From contig JAACMV010000030.1 of assembly GCA_010909725.1 (NCBI GenBank), positions 1,054,001 to 1,118,000 on the forward strand: 64,000 nucleotides of DNA. Direction: 5' to 3'. Numbering within the stretch: position 1 is the first letter of the stretch; the number at the start of each line of letters is the position of its first letter. This stretch comes from Picochlorum sp. 'celeri' (Eukaryota > Chlorophyta > Trebouxiophyceae). A program made the position numbers and the translations under genes. Below, in pieces: positions 18,471 through 29,573 of the stretch. Under the pieces are notes generated by a model. It did no database searches, was not told where the DNA came from, and was given only the letters and a program-made list of their open reading frames with translations.

Positions 18471-20324
18471 ATGCAAGCATCCTCCTGGGTTTTGGCACAG
18501 GACCACGATGAGACCAACATGCCTGCTGGGCGTGGAGGGTATAGTGGAGAAGACAAAGATGATAATTACGTAGAGTGTCGTAGCGTGGCCCAGATATACC
18601 AATATGGCTCTGCAGATGGCGTGGAATGTAGGGTGTGTAGCAGCACAATGACGTCAGGGAGTTGGAGACGTGGGTGGCGAATTGAGCTTCGCCTGGAGGA
18701 AGAGGGCACCCTGAAGGATGAGGATCGCCCATTATATGCAAACTTATGCAACAGGTGCGTTTTCTTGTGTCCAGTATTGCTGCTGCTCTTTGAGTGTGGT
18801 TGGAGGAGGGCAACGTTCGGATGTCGCATGGCGGTACCAGACGGCTGTTTGATCACCCAAGGACGTCGCCTTGTGTCGTTTGAACGCGTTTCGCTCTTCC
18901 CATCGTCCGCTGGTGCTTCCTCATAGTACTTTACATCGTGGTGAATAATGTGGACGTATATAATTCATTTGAATACAGATGCGGACAGCGTTGGGCAAAG
19001 TTGGGCAAGGTGTCTTCCCCAGACGCTTTGAAGGAGGTCATGAAACGGTCCGGTGGGTTTGCTGATGATGGATGTCGAAAGAAGAGTAAGATGAACGATA
19101 CAAAAATATATAGAGATGGAGATTCGTTGCCTGTAGCGACCGAGAATCACTACTCGGGGTACATAATGACGAGAGTGATAGAGGACAAGGTGACGTATGC
19201 TCTGTTTTGGCTCCTGGATGTCCGGGAAAATTGGTTGCTTGTTGCACTGGTACGGTTTTTTTTTTTTCATACCTCGTGTACTGTTTTTGAGGACTTGAAC
19301 AAAATGGCATGTCCTCTAGCTGGCACTTGATCTTCTGTGACTTGTCCGTTCTTTCTCCGTCGGAGACGTACTCACCCTACCACCTCGTATACAGGGCGTG
19401 GATCCCAGGAGCTCTGGCCATTTCACATACCAGCATGCACCAGCGTTATCTGATGGAATTACATCGCATCTCAAATGTACAAATCGATCTGAGACTATCA
19501 AATGGATAAAATCTAATTTCGGAGATGTTCAGCTACTCTCACATGACTGGAGATCGAGAGTTCCTACTCTGAGTGCTGCTCAAATATCTGGGATGCTTGG
19601 GGCTAACAAGAGCTCCATACAGCAACAGCAGCAGCAGCAACATTTGTGCCAGATATGTGGATGCAATCATCCCACGGAAGATTGTGGTCTGAGATCGACT
19701 GCGTTCAGTCCAGGCTTGTTGGCGTCGAAACACTTTGCTGAGGACTCTGACATTCGCGCGCTGCTGGACCAAAGCATAGAGCTAGGTCCCTTTCAGAATG
19801 GAGACAGCACCCCGTCTGGAGATTTGTTTGCAAGTGTGAGTCCCCATGAAGCTCTTCCGAGCCCATCCATCGTGTTTCAGCCTGAAAATACGAATCAAAA
19901 CCCAGGCATCCTGGCAAATGATGCCCCGCAGATTCCCATGCCACAACATCAAGACATTCTGTCAAAGAGGACTATGGCACACGAGGCTGAAAACATGTAC
20001 ATAGACTGGACATCCACACTCCCAAAAAGTATTGTAGAGGACATATTTGAAGCCTGGTCCCGATCATTACGGTTTTTCAATTGTGACAGTAGGTCTGTCG
20101 CTTTGCCTGGAATGAATGGTACAACGACGGGCATTCCACAGGTGCTGACCATTCTCCATCAGCTACTTGCCTGCAACGAGGTAGACTTTGAGCTCTTGTC
20201 AAAGTCTAATATTTCATCCTCGATTGCTCACCTCTGTAGACACCCTGATGCAACCATAGCGGCCAGATCAAGGCAATTGGTGGAAAAGTGGAGGAGTTGT
20301 GCATTCCAGGCACTCAAACAATGA
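18471..20324 (+). CDS. GATA-like zinc-finger protein with expanded finger loop
   Basis: Exons 18471-18754, 18979-19249 and 19395-20324 (donors gtgcgt and gtacgg), 494 residues; phases 2 and 0 close the frame exactly. Exon 1 ends and exon 2 begins inside the finger: VECRVCSS, WRRGWRI, then LCNR joined to CGQRWAKLGKV. This is the GATA plan C-x2-C, WR-G, LCN-CG-R but with 36 residues between cysteine pairs instead of about 17-20. Exon 3 has a Q-run and a second cysteine cluster (LCQICGCNHPTEDCG). Probably a nuclear DNA-binding protein; the long loop leaves this as inference. Start ATG 18471 is the first in frame; an upstream exon is not excluded. Confidence 0.65.
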
Positions 20325-20403
20325 TATGATACAGTCAAAACTTGGTTTCATTTCACTTCATTTCATTTGATTTAATTTACATTTCATTGAGAAACAACAA
20401 TAC

Positions 20404-21195
20404 TCATCGCGCCGTCCAGCCACCATCTACAGAAATCACAGAGCCAGTGATTGCCGCTGCATCATCACTTGCTAAGAAGGCAACGGTTGCCCCTACCTCC
20501 TCTCCCCGCACGAATCTCTTGATCGGCTGATCAGCCAAGAGAATATCTTGAATAATTTTTTCTTTGGGCACACCGCGCGCCTTGGCCTGTCCTTCCAGCT
20601 GCTTATCAATCAACTCAGTATGAACGTAACCTGGACATACACAGTTTGCTGTGACCCCTTTCGTGGCGGTTTCCAATGCCACTGTCTTGGTGAATCCAGC
20701 AACTCCATGCTTTGCTGCATTATAGGCACTCTTGTATGGCGATGCCACCAAGGAATGCATCGAGCCAGTGTTGATTATTCTTCCCCAGCCTCTCTCGATC
20801 ATCCTTGGCAAGGCTGCCTTTGTGGGAAGAAATGTTCCCTTCAGAACCACATTCATGATCTCATCCCATTTCTCCTCGGGAAAATCTTCTACGCTACATA
20901 CATGCTGCACTCCAGCGTTATTCACGAGCACATCCAAAGAGCCGTGCCGCAAGTGAATCCTCTTGACCAAATCCTCGACTTCGTCGCTCTGTGTAATATC
21001 GGCTCCTTCAGCCCATATAAGCCTTCGATCGAGTCCCAAACTATCGTTTAAATCTTTTGCGATTCTATCCAAAGCATCGCGAGACTCCAACCCGTGTAAA
21101 ATCGTTGTGAACCCGCTACGTGCCAATGCTGAAACTATTCCATTCCCTATGCCGCGCAGAGTCGAGGACCCTGTCACCAGTGCAACTCGAGACAT
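20404..21195 (-). CDS. Short-chain dehydrogenase, D-3-hydroxybutyrate dehydrogenase-like
   Basis: 263 residues, intronless. Rossmann motif TGSSTLRGIGNG, DVLVNNAG, catalytic Ser in NTGSMHSLVA and Tyr/Lys in YNAAKHG, then CPGYVHTELIDKQ, ADQPIKRFV and ITGSVISVDGGW. The last strings follow the bacterial-type 3-hydroxybutyrate dehydrogenase pattern (NAD-dependent interconversion of 3-hydroxybutyrate and acetoacetate). No targeting peptide. Similarity to bacterial enzymes and lack of introns are compatible with old transfer, but many genes here are intronless. Other SDR substrates remain possible. The ATG is 1 nt past the stop of a small upstream frame on the same strand. Confidence 0.8.
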   Translation of the reverse strand: MSRVALVTGSSTLRGIGNGIVSALARSGFTTILHGLESRDALDRIAKDLNDSLGLDRRLIWAEGADITQSDEVEDLVKRIHLRHGSLDVLVNNAGVQHVCSVEDFPEEKWDEIMNVVLKGTFLPTKAALPRMIERGWGRIINTGSMHSLVASPYKSAYNAAKHGVAGFTKTVALETATKGVTANCVCPGYVHTELIDKQLEGQAKARGVPKEKIIQDILLADQPIKRFVRGEEVGATVAFLASDDAAAITGSVISVDGGWTAR

Positions 21196-21196
21196 T

Positions 21197-21619
21197 TTAT
21201 ATCACGATTGAAACACGTTTTCTCAATATGAAGATTATCTGCCAAATGCAGCTGAAATCATGCCACTCCATGCATGTCGAGAGCACCACCTTTCCAGGCT
21301 CCTCGGTGACCGGGTGGAAGATGGGGGTTCCACGCCTCGCCATTGGTGAATCTTCCATCGTGTTGGAATGATTCATGATCCAGCAACAACCGCTAGGTCG
21401 TACCAGCCCTTGCTGCACCTTCTTGCCCCAGCACGCGTATTTAAAAACAAAATTCTTGCTTATTCGTTTCGTATTTCTCGCGAACTTCGAGGTGATTTCA
21501 TCGGTACCCGAAGTCGAGTTGCTCCGGATACGTAGGAGCTTCTGAGCGATATCACGGTTCGTCATGGAGTGGGGTTTTTTGAACTCGAGTGCGCAAATGA
21601 ATGTATAATATTTGCTCAT
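21197..21619 (-). CDS. Hypothetical small protein, uncertain
   Basis: A 140-residue frame from ATG 21619, or 122 from ATG 21565. It ends 1 nt before the start codon of the short-chain dehydrogenase on the same strand. It reads as ordinary globular protein in places (KLLRIRSNSTSGTDEITSKF, GCCWIMNHSN, GTPIFHPVTEEPGKVVL), but I recognise no family and it could be translated 5' UTR. Its 5' end would approach the divergent gene starting at 21640. Treat as tentative. Confidence 0.3.
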   Translation of the reverse strand: MSKYYTFICALEFKKPHSMTNRDIAQKLLRIRSNSTSGTDEITSKFARNTKRISKNFVFKYACWGKKVQQGLVRPSGCCWIMNHSNTMEDSPMARRGTPIFHPVTEEPGKVVLSTCMEWHDFSCIWQIIFILRKRVSIVI

Positions 21620-21639
21620 GCAGATTTTTCAAACGGAAC

Positions 21640-23517
21640 ATGGCCACTGAGACGCAGAGCCTCCCTGCGACAACTGGGCAGGTGCAGCTACCTCCGAGGC
21701 AGGAAGCTGACGCACAGGAGACTCCCATCAGCCCGGTCTCGGATGCTGTGGAAGAAGAGGAAGATGTGGTGGAACACTTCGAAACCTTGGTGACAGATCT
21801 CGGTGAGGACAAGGCGGCATCGCTCCTATCTTGCCTTGGAAATGTATTGGAACAACATTTCCACAGAGAGGAGACTGAGTTTGTCAGAATTGACTCACTT
21901 AAGAAGGTGTTGGAAGATATCGCCAGTGGTGCTCTATTTGAAGAGAGGGAGAGCGACTCCGATAGCGTAGAGGAGTACGGTATTGTTTTCAAGCATGCAT
22001 GCAGACATTATGGATGTACGGATCAAAAATGCATTCTTTGTTCCCAGTGCCAGGACAGGCGATGTTTGCAGAACTTTTCGAGCAAGTACGTTGTTGGTGA
22101 TGCGTTGAGAGCCTTCTGTGGCGCCGACATTGTCCTGGATGTTGTGCATGGAAAGACCCAAACATCGCTGTCTCCGGAGCAGATGAAACGAATATCGTTT
22201 AAAATTGGTATCTTGAGCAGTGAATGTTCCAGAGATGCATGCAAGGACAGATACATGCTCAATTCTTTGGTCATTCGGAGCACGCCGGATGGGTCCACCA
22301 TTCTCAAGATGAATGACCAGCCTGCCCAAGATGGTTGGGTCAACCTTGACCCGACGAAGAACAAAATATCTGATATAAAAGTCTTGGGAAGCACAGAGTC
22401 AATGTTATCGGGAACAAAACCAAAGTTTTGCCTCGTCGTCGTGCCACGCATCCCGAAAGATATGAATGCACATATTGGCCTCCCCAAGTTTGCATTCAGT
22501 GAGCCTTTTGCCGTAACTTCTTTACGGTCACGATCCGTGTTCAAAGCTCATATTCCTCATGTTTGCGATCCCTTGTCAAAATTGAAGGCCTTGGGGAACG
22601 CATCACAGCTGAAATTGAAGAATTTGAGACAGACAATTCAGGGCCATGGCATTGACGACTGCCCATTTCATTCTGTACAGACTGTGGGCGAATATCGAGA
22701 CTTGATATTATGGGCAGAAGAGGACGCTGTCCGAAGAGCCAAGCTCAAAAAGGCACTTAATTTCACACGAGGCTGGGATGAGGCAAAGGAGCACGCCCTG
22801 AGGTCAGTGTGCGACGATTCTCTGGTCAGGCTCTGGCTTCCAGCAAAAGGCCAAAAGGGCCTGCTGTTCCCGTGCACAAATGCAATACCAGACTTTACAC
22901 CGATTTCCTATATGATTTCAAAAGATGATATGTACTCAATCGTACATAAATCGCTGATTTCAAATCCGCATTTGGAGAAAGAGTATGGATATGACCATGC
23001 TCAGTTGATGGACATGGTGGAGGATGCAAAACGATGCTGGTTTTCGTCTGGGCACCCTGGATGGAGCATTATGCCTGTGGCTACAGGGAAATTTTCGGAG
23101 CTTTTGAGTGCAGAAAATGGGGTTACAAAGATACCAGTGGATTTGGTCCTGAAAAAGGACACTGATCCTTTGAAGGGTTCGTTGGATGTTATGGCACATG
23201 TGGCTTGCGGCACTGTCCGATCAACTAAACGACCTCGTACAGCATTTGAGACTCCTCAAATCCAGCCTTTCGCTGGTATATCCTTCAAAAGTCCTTCAGA
23301 TGACATGCTGCATGATATTTTCCTGGGTACATCGATGGACCAGGTCCTTAATGCAGCAGATCCACCCAGGTCACCACTAGGAAGCCTTGGAAGTCTAATC
23401 TTGCAAGAGGTGGGGAAAACTGATTCCGAGTCTACGCTGCATCAGTTTGCAGCGCGCAAGAAAAGTATCGACTTTTTAAAGTCTATTGATTTCGAAAAGA
23501 AGAAGTATCATGCTTGA
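21640..23517 (+). CDS. Large protein, possibly distantly CBP60-like
   Basis: 625 residues from ATG 21640; an ATG at 21601 in the same frame would add 13. An acidic N-terminus is followed by a Cys/His cluster (HACRHYGCTDQKCILCSQC, RRC) that could bind zinc. Then comes a central region resembling the plant CBP60 layout: FSEPFAVTSLRSRSVFKAH, a helical LKALGNASQLK segment, and TVGEYRDLILWAEED with KALNFTRGWDEAKEHALRS. CBP60 proteins carry the similar ordered phrases F-V-D-RG, L--IGK-G, TV-DFL and W---V-HA. Known CBP60s are calmodulin-binding transcription factors. The match is by eye and weak. It converges on ORC3 with 14 bp between stops. Confidence 0.5.
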   Translation: MATETQSLPATTGQVQLPPRQEADAQETPISPVSDAVEEEEDVVEHFETLVTDLGEDKAASLLSCLGNVLEQHFHREETEFVRIDSLKKVLEDIASGALFEERESDSDSVEEYGIVFKHACRHYGCTDQKCILCSQCQDRRCLQNFSSKYVVGDALRAFCGADIVLDVVHGKTQTSLSPEQMKRISFKIGILSSECSRDACKDRYMLNSLVIRSTPDGSTILKMNDQPAQDGWVNLDPTKNKISDIKVLGSTESMLSGTKPKFCLVVVPRIPKDMNAHIGLPKFAFSEPFAVTSLRSRSVFKAHIPHVCDPLSKLKALGNASQLKLKNLRQTIQGHGIDDCPFHSVQTVGEYRDLILWAEEDAVRRAKLKKALNFTRGWDEAKEHALRSVCDDSLVRLWLPAKGQKGLLFPCTNAIPDFTPISYMISKDDMYSIVHKSLISNPHLEKEYGYDHAQLMDMVEDAKRCWFSSGHPGWSIMPVATGKFSELLSAENGVTKIPVDLVLKKDTDPLKGSLDVMAHVACGTVRSTKRPRTAFETPQIQPFAGISFKSPSDDMLHDIFLGTSMDQVLNAADPPRSPLGSLGSLILQEVGKTDSESTLHQFAARKKSIDFLKSIDFEKKKYHA

Positions 23518-23531
23518 CTTATCACATTGTA

Positions 23532-25975
23532 TCACAAATCTAGAATTGGTTGATAGATTGACCTTTGTGCATGGTCCCCTTTTTTCCTCTTGGACGATTG
23601 AATCATCCCAACAAATTGTAAATCTTGTAGGCTCTGAGAAAATCGGGCAATACACTCCCTCTTGGCTAAAGTCTCGCTCGTCTCAGCCTCCACACCACGA
23701 GCTTGTTTGCCTCCTTCAACAAACTCCTCAAAAGACAGGTACCAGTCTACCAGGTTGGAACATAAAGGGTCCTCATCGAAAAGCGTGTATGCAATGCAGG
23801 TATCCTCTTCAACACAATTCGTTTCCATCGAAAGCCCGGACATCTTGTCAGGGTAGAATGCCTTGGGATGTCGAAGTGCACGATGAATATTTTTTCTCGT
23901 CGATGCTACTAAATATTCTCTCAAGGAGTTGGACTCGAGTGAGCAAGAGAACAACTCGGCCATTGGATGATCTAATGGAGAAATTCTGAGGGCGTCTTCG
24001 AAAAACTCGCACAAAGTATTGATCCATGCCAATGATCGCTGGGACGGTTGAGGATCCCCCCTTGCTGCCTGGTTTGGGCATGCTCCTTTGGCATCCGACA
24101 GCTGAGTGGCCTTGCTGCGTTTGTTCCCGAGATCCTTTGTGCTATTTCGCTTAGATTTTGCTGGAGGTTTGGACTTGCGTCTGTCACTTTCCTCGACAAG
24201 TTCTTCCTTTCCTCTGGGCCCAGCCTCTTTGAGAGCTGACTGCAGATTCTCAATCATTTCGACAGCCTCAACAGGACACCATTCGGACTTTTTGAAACCT
24301 TTTTCGAATAAATCTTCGATGCCTTTTTGTAACATTTTGATATACCCGTCATCGAGCGCTTTCAATTTTGTCTGTAGATTGTCCAAGAGCCTAGGAAGCT
24401 GGACTGTTGCAAAATCCTCACTCAAGGCCGCTTCATAATTTCTCCAGCACGAAAACACTGAACACAGCAGGGGCGACAAAATGGTTAATATCGTCATCCG
24501 TCTATTTTGCAAATCGAGATGGAGACAAGAATACAAAACTCAACCGCATAATACTTTAAAAATCACGTACAGGAGGATGCTTCAACAGCCTTTCCAGCAT
24601 TCGTCAGCAACTCAAAAGCAAACTTCCAGGCCTCCCAAGTCTTTCTGAAATCACAGTACAATATAAAAAAATCTTCGGACCTATCATTCTTCGACTTTTT
24701 CTTCCTATTTCTGCTTCTTTCCTGATCAGACCCATCTTTCAAATCTGCAAGAACCTCGTCAATCACATCTCTGCCAACTCTGTCATATATCGCCTTCCAT
24801 ATACAATCCACCTCGTCTGTAGACAACGAGCATACATGATTTTTAAACTCTTCCCTACTACCCAGAGAAGCGTACACGAGTGAAGGGCAGGGGTGATTGA
24901 CCAAGGCATCTGCAGCTGCTAGTTTCATTCCCCTGTAGATGGTACTGACTGTGAAATGGTGCAGAAAAAATGTATCCAGCAAAAAATGGAACGCTCTAAA
25001 GTGAAATAGAAGCCCGTGCCAATTTTTTACGAGAATATTCTCCACAAAGGATTCCAGCTGCATCATGGCAGGCGCCAAATCAAAGTTGTAGCATGTGAGA
25101 CACCTATCGATGTATGTGTGCGGCAGTGCATCTGCAAGTGTCTCACTGGTCGTCGTCAGCCCCAACAACAAGAGATGGGGAATAGAGGAATAGCGCTCGT
25201 ATAAGACATGGATAAAATCTTGTAGGGCTTCCGATCGCGTCGTCTCCACCGATTCCACAATGATGACCAGTGGCTGGGTTTCTCTGCCTTTCTTTCCTCT
25301 GGCATACTTTTCATACCATCCCACCAAATCGTCCATGGTGAAATAGTCCTTTCCTTCATCCAAATAGTCCGATATATCTTCCCCTTCTTTTCGCATCTGG
25401 TCCAGCATCTTTGCCAGTGTGAAGGACAATGTCTTTCCTGTGAACGCCAATGGCGACAACAGTGCCACTCTGCATCCACTTGACTCCAAGTACTGTTTCA
25501 GTGCGGGAAAAATCCGCGAATGATCCGCCGAGTTCACTCCGCCAGCAAACACAAGTCCTGTTAGTATTGTGCTGTCAAAATCGCTCGGATGGCGCCTCGC
25601 TGACCGCTTAGCAAGGTTTAAGACTCCCTCAAACACATGCTCATCAGCTCGTTGCATATTCAGTTTGACACTCTCTTCCAAATGGTCGAGGAACCCGTCA
25701 AAGCCAATCCCATTTACTATATTCGCCTTATTCCCTGATTTCTTCTTGCCTCTTCGAGTGGCTGATGTCGAGACGCCCTGTAAACACAGTTTGTCAAACA
25801 GCTCCTCCTCCACCTGGCTCTCCCCTTCCTTTGCCTCCGCACCCTGCCCTCCTCGCCTTGTACTCAACTTTCGCTTTCCTCTATGTATCACTATAAAAGG
25901 AGAGTCCTCAAGGTGATCGTCCTCAAAGGTAGCCTCGTCAACAGCGCCGGGTTGAAGTCGATTCAGTATGTCCAT
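23532..25975 (-). CDS. ORC3: Origin recognition complex subunit 3
   Basis: Exons 25975-24571 and 24457-23532 (minus strand), phase-1 intron with donor gtacgt and acceptor ttcag, 776 residues. Exon 1 holds the AAA+-like core without a canonical Walker A: LTGLVFAGGVNSADHSRIF, LEKQ-equivalent ALKQYLESSGCRVALLS, LVIIVESVE, and YERYSSIPHLLLLGLTTTSE. Exon 2 gives the helical insert and the ORC3 C-terminal winged helix (DTCIAYTLFDEDPLCSNLVD, ARFSQSLQDLQFVGMIQ). The two halves look like separate genes until spliced. Role: part of the ORC ring loading MCM at replication origins. A Lys-rich insert (KSKPPAKSKRNSTKDLGNKR) may be a nuclear signal. Confidence 0.9.
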
Positions 25976-26358
25976 TCTAGTGCCACGGCCCGATCACTGT
26001 CCACTCCCTCTTCTTGATAAATACCGCCTGTTATATTATTTGATTCACAAGAGGCCTCCAGCCAAGCACTCTGGAGTATCATATCTGATTTGAAGGTTTT
26101 AAGTTCAAATTCAATCAAATTCAAAATTCAACCAAACTTTGCCAAATTGTCTCAATTACGGACGACACTGAGATTTACACACATCCCGGTAGGATATCAA
26201 AAGCCGACGCTCTGTCCGTTGGGAGACCATATTCTTTATTCTTCTGGTTGTACGTGTGGCCCACCGAGGACCTTGATTGTTGCCATTGTGAAGTCGTCTG
26301 AAACTTTTCTCTGGGCTGCATGGCTGTCTGCGATACCGCGTAGGGTTGCGACGATACG
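25976..26358. promoter_or_regulatory. Divergent intergenic region, ORC3 / PILS-like carrier
   Basis: 383 bp between two start codons in opposite orientation. No gene, tRNA or repeat seen apart from a short direct iteration of tcaaattcaa-type sequence at about 26103-26130. Expected to carry both promoters. Confidence 0.3.
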
Positions 26359-27618
26359 ATGGTGAATTTATTGGAATTGGCAGAATTAGCTGCACGTCCT
26401 GTCATCGTGACTGGGCTGTTGGCCTCAGCTGGCGCACTCTTGTCCAAAAAGGGTATTTTGACACACCCTGCTGGGACAGCCACGCTAGCGGGATGTTGCT
26501 TCTATTTGTTCATCCCTGCGCTGACATTTAGTAATCTTGCATCAAGCGTCACCGTGTCAAAGATTGTCCACCTTCTGCCCCTGATGATCAACATGACGAT
26601 GTGCGTTTTGGTGGGTCTGGTTTTAGGATATTTAACAAGCCATATCATGGGCGTGGAAAAAGAGAATCGCAATGTGATCGTTTCCGTAATAGGCTTCAAG
26701 AACGTAGGAAACCTTCCGTTGGTTTTTATTCCCTCAATGTGCACTGGATCAACAATCTTCACCAAGTTTCTTGGAGACAGTTGTACAAGGGTTGGTATGA
26801 GTTACGTTGCTATTGATATTTGCATTGCAACCTTGCTCCAATTTACGATTGCCATACAGCTTTTGAAAAAGAGAGATTTTGTGGAGCAAAACATTGATAG
26901 GCATGAATCCTTGCAGCCTCTCTTATCTGTAGGGTCCTCTGGGGTGATTGAACTCCAGCAAGCGTGGACCCAGGAGGAGGAGGAGGAGGAGGAGCCCTTT
27001 CCTGTGCAGAATGCAACCACGGATGAACGGGCACTGGATAATGACCTTGATGGTGAACTAGATGCAATAAATTTATGGGATTGTCTGAAAGGGATCAATT
27101 GGAAACAACTGTTTCCCCTGCCATCTCAAGCAGCGCTTGCTGGATTGCTGTTTGGGTGCATATCACCTTTGAGGTCGCTGCTCTACGGACCCAATCCCGT
27201 GCTGGCTCCAATAGCAGAAGCTTTGGACCTCCTTGGGCAGGGGGTGATTCCTGGAGCCATACCTCTTCTTGGATCTGTTTTGAGCAAGGGTCCTGGAGAC
27301 TCAAAAATGCCCATCTCGCAAATTCTTGGCACTGTCTTTGTGAGTTTGGTCATCCAACCCTGGGTGTTATCGGGATTGGTCGTCCTTTTTGTGAAGATTG
27401 GGCTTTACACTGCTCCCGATCCAATGTTTTTGTTCGTCATGATGCTCGCAAACTCGACACCAGGTGCAGTAAACTTGCAAACCATGACGATTCTGTTCAA
27501 TAATCGTGCCGAGGAAATGGCACAAATATTGTTTTGGTCATATGTCTCAGCACTTCTTGTCCTGCCAGTGAATGTAGCATTATTCATTCAAATTATTACA
27601 TGGTTTTTTCCTCAATGA
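26359..27618 (+). CDS. Auxin efflux carrier family membrane protein (PILS-like)
   Basis: 419 residues, intronless. Five N-terminal hydrophobic helices (residues 10-190), an acidic hydrophilic central loop with a run of glutamates (QEEEEEEEP), then five C-terminal helices: the PIN-LIKES topology with a short loop. Recognisable strings are CCFYLFIPALTFSNLA, FKNVGNLPLVFIPSMC, ANSTPGAVNLQTMTILF and a terminal hydrophobic helix. PILS proteins sit in the ER and move auxin-like organic anions in plants; algal members predate auxin signalling, so the substrate here is unknown. Confidence 0.85.
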   Translation: MVNLLELAELAARPVIVTGLLASAGALLSKKGILTHPAGTATLAGCCFYLFIPALTFSNLASSVTVSKIVHLLPLMINMTMCVLVGLVLGYLTSHIMGVEKENRNVIVSVIGFKNVGNLPLVFIPSMCTGSTIFTKFLGDSCTRVGMSYVAIDICIATLLQFTIAIQLLKKRDFVEQNIDRHESLQPLLSVGSSGVIELQQAWTQEEEEEEEPFPVQNATTDERALDNDLDGELDAINLWDCLKGINWKQLFPLPSQAALAGLLFGCISPLRSLLYGPNPVLAPIAEALDLLGQGVIPGAIPLLGSVLSKGPGDSKMPISQILGTVFVSLVIQPWVLSGLVVLFVKIGLYTAPDPMFLFVMMLANSTPGAVNLQTMTILFNNRAEEMAQILFWSYVSALLVLPVNVALFIQIITWFFPQ

Positions 27619-27718
27619 CAAAATTATTTTATTGTATATTCGTTTTGTAATGGAAATGCAAAAACAGAACAATCAAAATTAATGACAAAATTTACCGCAG
27701 GCAAAAGTGGTGTGTGCT

Positions 27719-29573
27719 CTATGCAACTTGGCTTTTCTTTCTAGACTTTGCGCTGAGCGTTTTTGACGGCATGATATTAGCACTCTCAGAGTGTGCTGCT
27801 TCCAAAGAAGGAGCGTCCAACAAATCCCCAAACGCCTGTCTCGCAACGGCGAGAACCGCTCTACGGCCCTCATTGACACCACTCAGCAGGGTGGGAACGT
27901 CAGTGCACAATGGAGAGAATGATGAAGCGTGTGACGAAGGGTATATGGGCAGCACATGTGTTCCTGCGAACCATGGGAGTTTGTGTGATTCTTCGTCCAA
28001 AGATCTGAGAAGAATATCATCATTGCTGATCCCATCCATGACAAGATGCTTCACGCTAGCCCTCCATGCGTCCACCATGTAATCTGGATTCATCACTGCC
28101 TTTTTAATCGCTGCCTCCAGAGCATCAGCGAGAGCTTTGTCAATCGCAGATTTACGAACAGGTGCAGGTCGTGTGCACAGCACAACGACATGAGTGCAGC
28201 CATCAGCAATGGCCGACCTGAATGGCACCGCTTCAAACACTGCTGCATCAACCAGCCTGTGTCCTCGATGCTCAACCGGCCCACCAGCGACTTGAGGGAC
28301 ATTAGCAGATGCCCTCAGACACTCTATCAAATCCTCCTTGTTTCTGAACTCTTCCAAGAGGACAGGAGACAAGGAATCCAGAGAGGATGCAACCACCTTC
28401 AGTGGTATGGGGGACTCGAGCACAGCGTCAAAGTCCAGAGGCAATACTTCCTGAATCACATGGTCTAATAGAAACTCCAGGTTCAGAGCTGCAGGTGTTC
28501 CTGGCTTCCTATTGATGAGCCTCTTGAGGTCTATAAATTCCGGTGAGGCAATATGCTGGTGATAAATGTCAACACCATCACGTTGCCCGGACAGAAAATA
28601 TGTGCTGTTGATGGCGCCAGCTGATGATCCATACACGGCGTCAAACACATTCTGAAGTCCAAGCTCGCTCAAGGCCATCAGGGCACCTCCGCTCACACAG
28701 CCTCTCATACCCCCTCCTTCGACCACAAGCCCGAGTTTGAAAGGGTCTGCCCTGTTCCCCGGAAGGGATCCAGATTCAATTCTAGATCTCATAAGATCGA
28801 GGGATGCATGGTCCTTTCGGATAGGAGGCGAATCTATGATGGCAACATTGCCCCTTCTCTTGCTCATCCTCCTGTACTGTCTAGCACTTGGTTGCGAGCC
28901 GTCCCTGCTCAAGTATCCCATCCGTTGCGCCTCCTCCGCTGCAGCTACAAACGTATCATTGCTAGGAATGTCATCCATGTACATTTGAGCCGCAGCATAC
29001 CCCAATACCGATGCGTCACCTGCTGACTCCACCCCATAATGTGTGGATGCCATGCCGTCACCCATGAACAGATCCTCGTCCGCCGACCCGGCATCCAGCC
29101 TGCTTGCCAGAGGAATTTGATCCTCGCCTTTCTTCCCCAACAATCCTCGACGACGCTGCGACCTCGCCCCCCAACCAGGAAGCCATTTCCTGATCAAACT
29201 CTTCTTCCCAGACCTGCTCGGCCCTGCATCAGCATCCTTGTTCGTCTCCGAGGTACCCTTCAGTACACCATTCTGCACACAGCATTGTTTTCTCATATCA
29301 CTATCAAGGAACTCATGCCCTCGTAACAAAGACTCCATACCAAACGCGTACCTCTTCGTTCGTGACAGAATTCCAAGACACGCTGCCACGCTCACCGCCT
29401 CCTCGGTGGGCCTCACACCTCGCCAGCGAATATTTCATATGCCATATCTGACAATTGCGGCTTGGCAATGGAGCTCCAGACGCTGTGCGACCGCGTCCAC
29501 GACCAAACTGCCCTGACTGCTTTCTGGAAGGCCCCTTCGCCAATGGCTTGGCATTCGACAAAAGAGCCGCCAT
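27719..29573 (-). CDS. Patatin-like phospholipase
   Basis: Modelled as exons 29573-29419 and 29351-27719, 595 residues, intron donor gtgtga and acceptor aagag. A simpler intronless start at ATG 29338 is the alternative. The patatin domain starts about residue 230: VVEGGGMRGCVSGG (oxyanion hole), YGSSAGAINSTYF with nucleophile Ser in GSSAG, and LVDAAVFEAVPF where Asp of the Ser-Asp dyad is followed by AA in place of the usual GG/GA. SGQRDGVDIYHQ and the overall order resemble the bacterial YjjU type. Role: release of fatty acids from membrane lipids. The N-terminal about 220 residues are basic and low complexity, perhaps targeting. Confidence 0.8.

Noticed and set aside
23532..25975. Two separate minus-strand genes
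   Set aside because: The second half is the ORC3 C-terminal winged helix; a gtacgt...ttcag intron joins them in frame.
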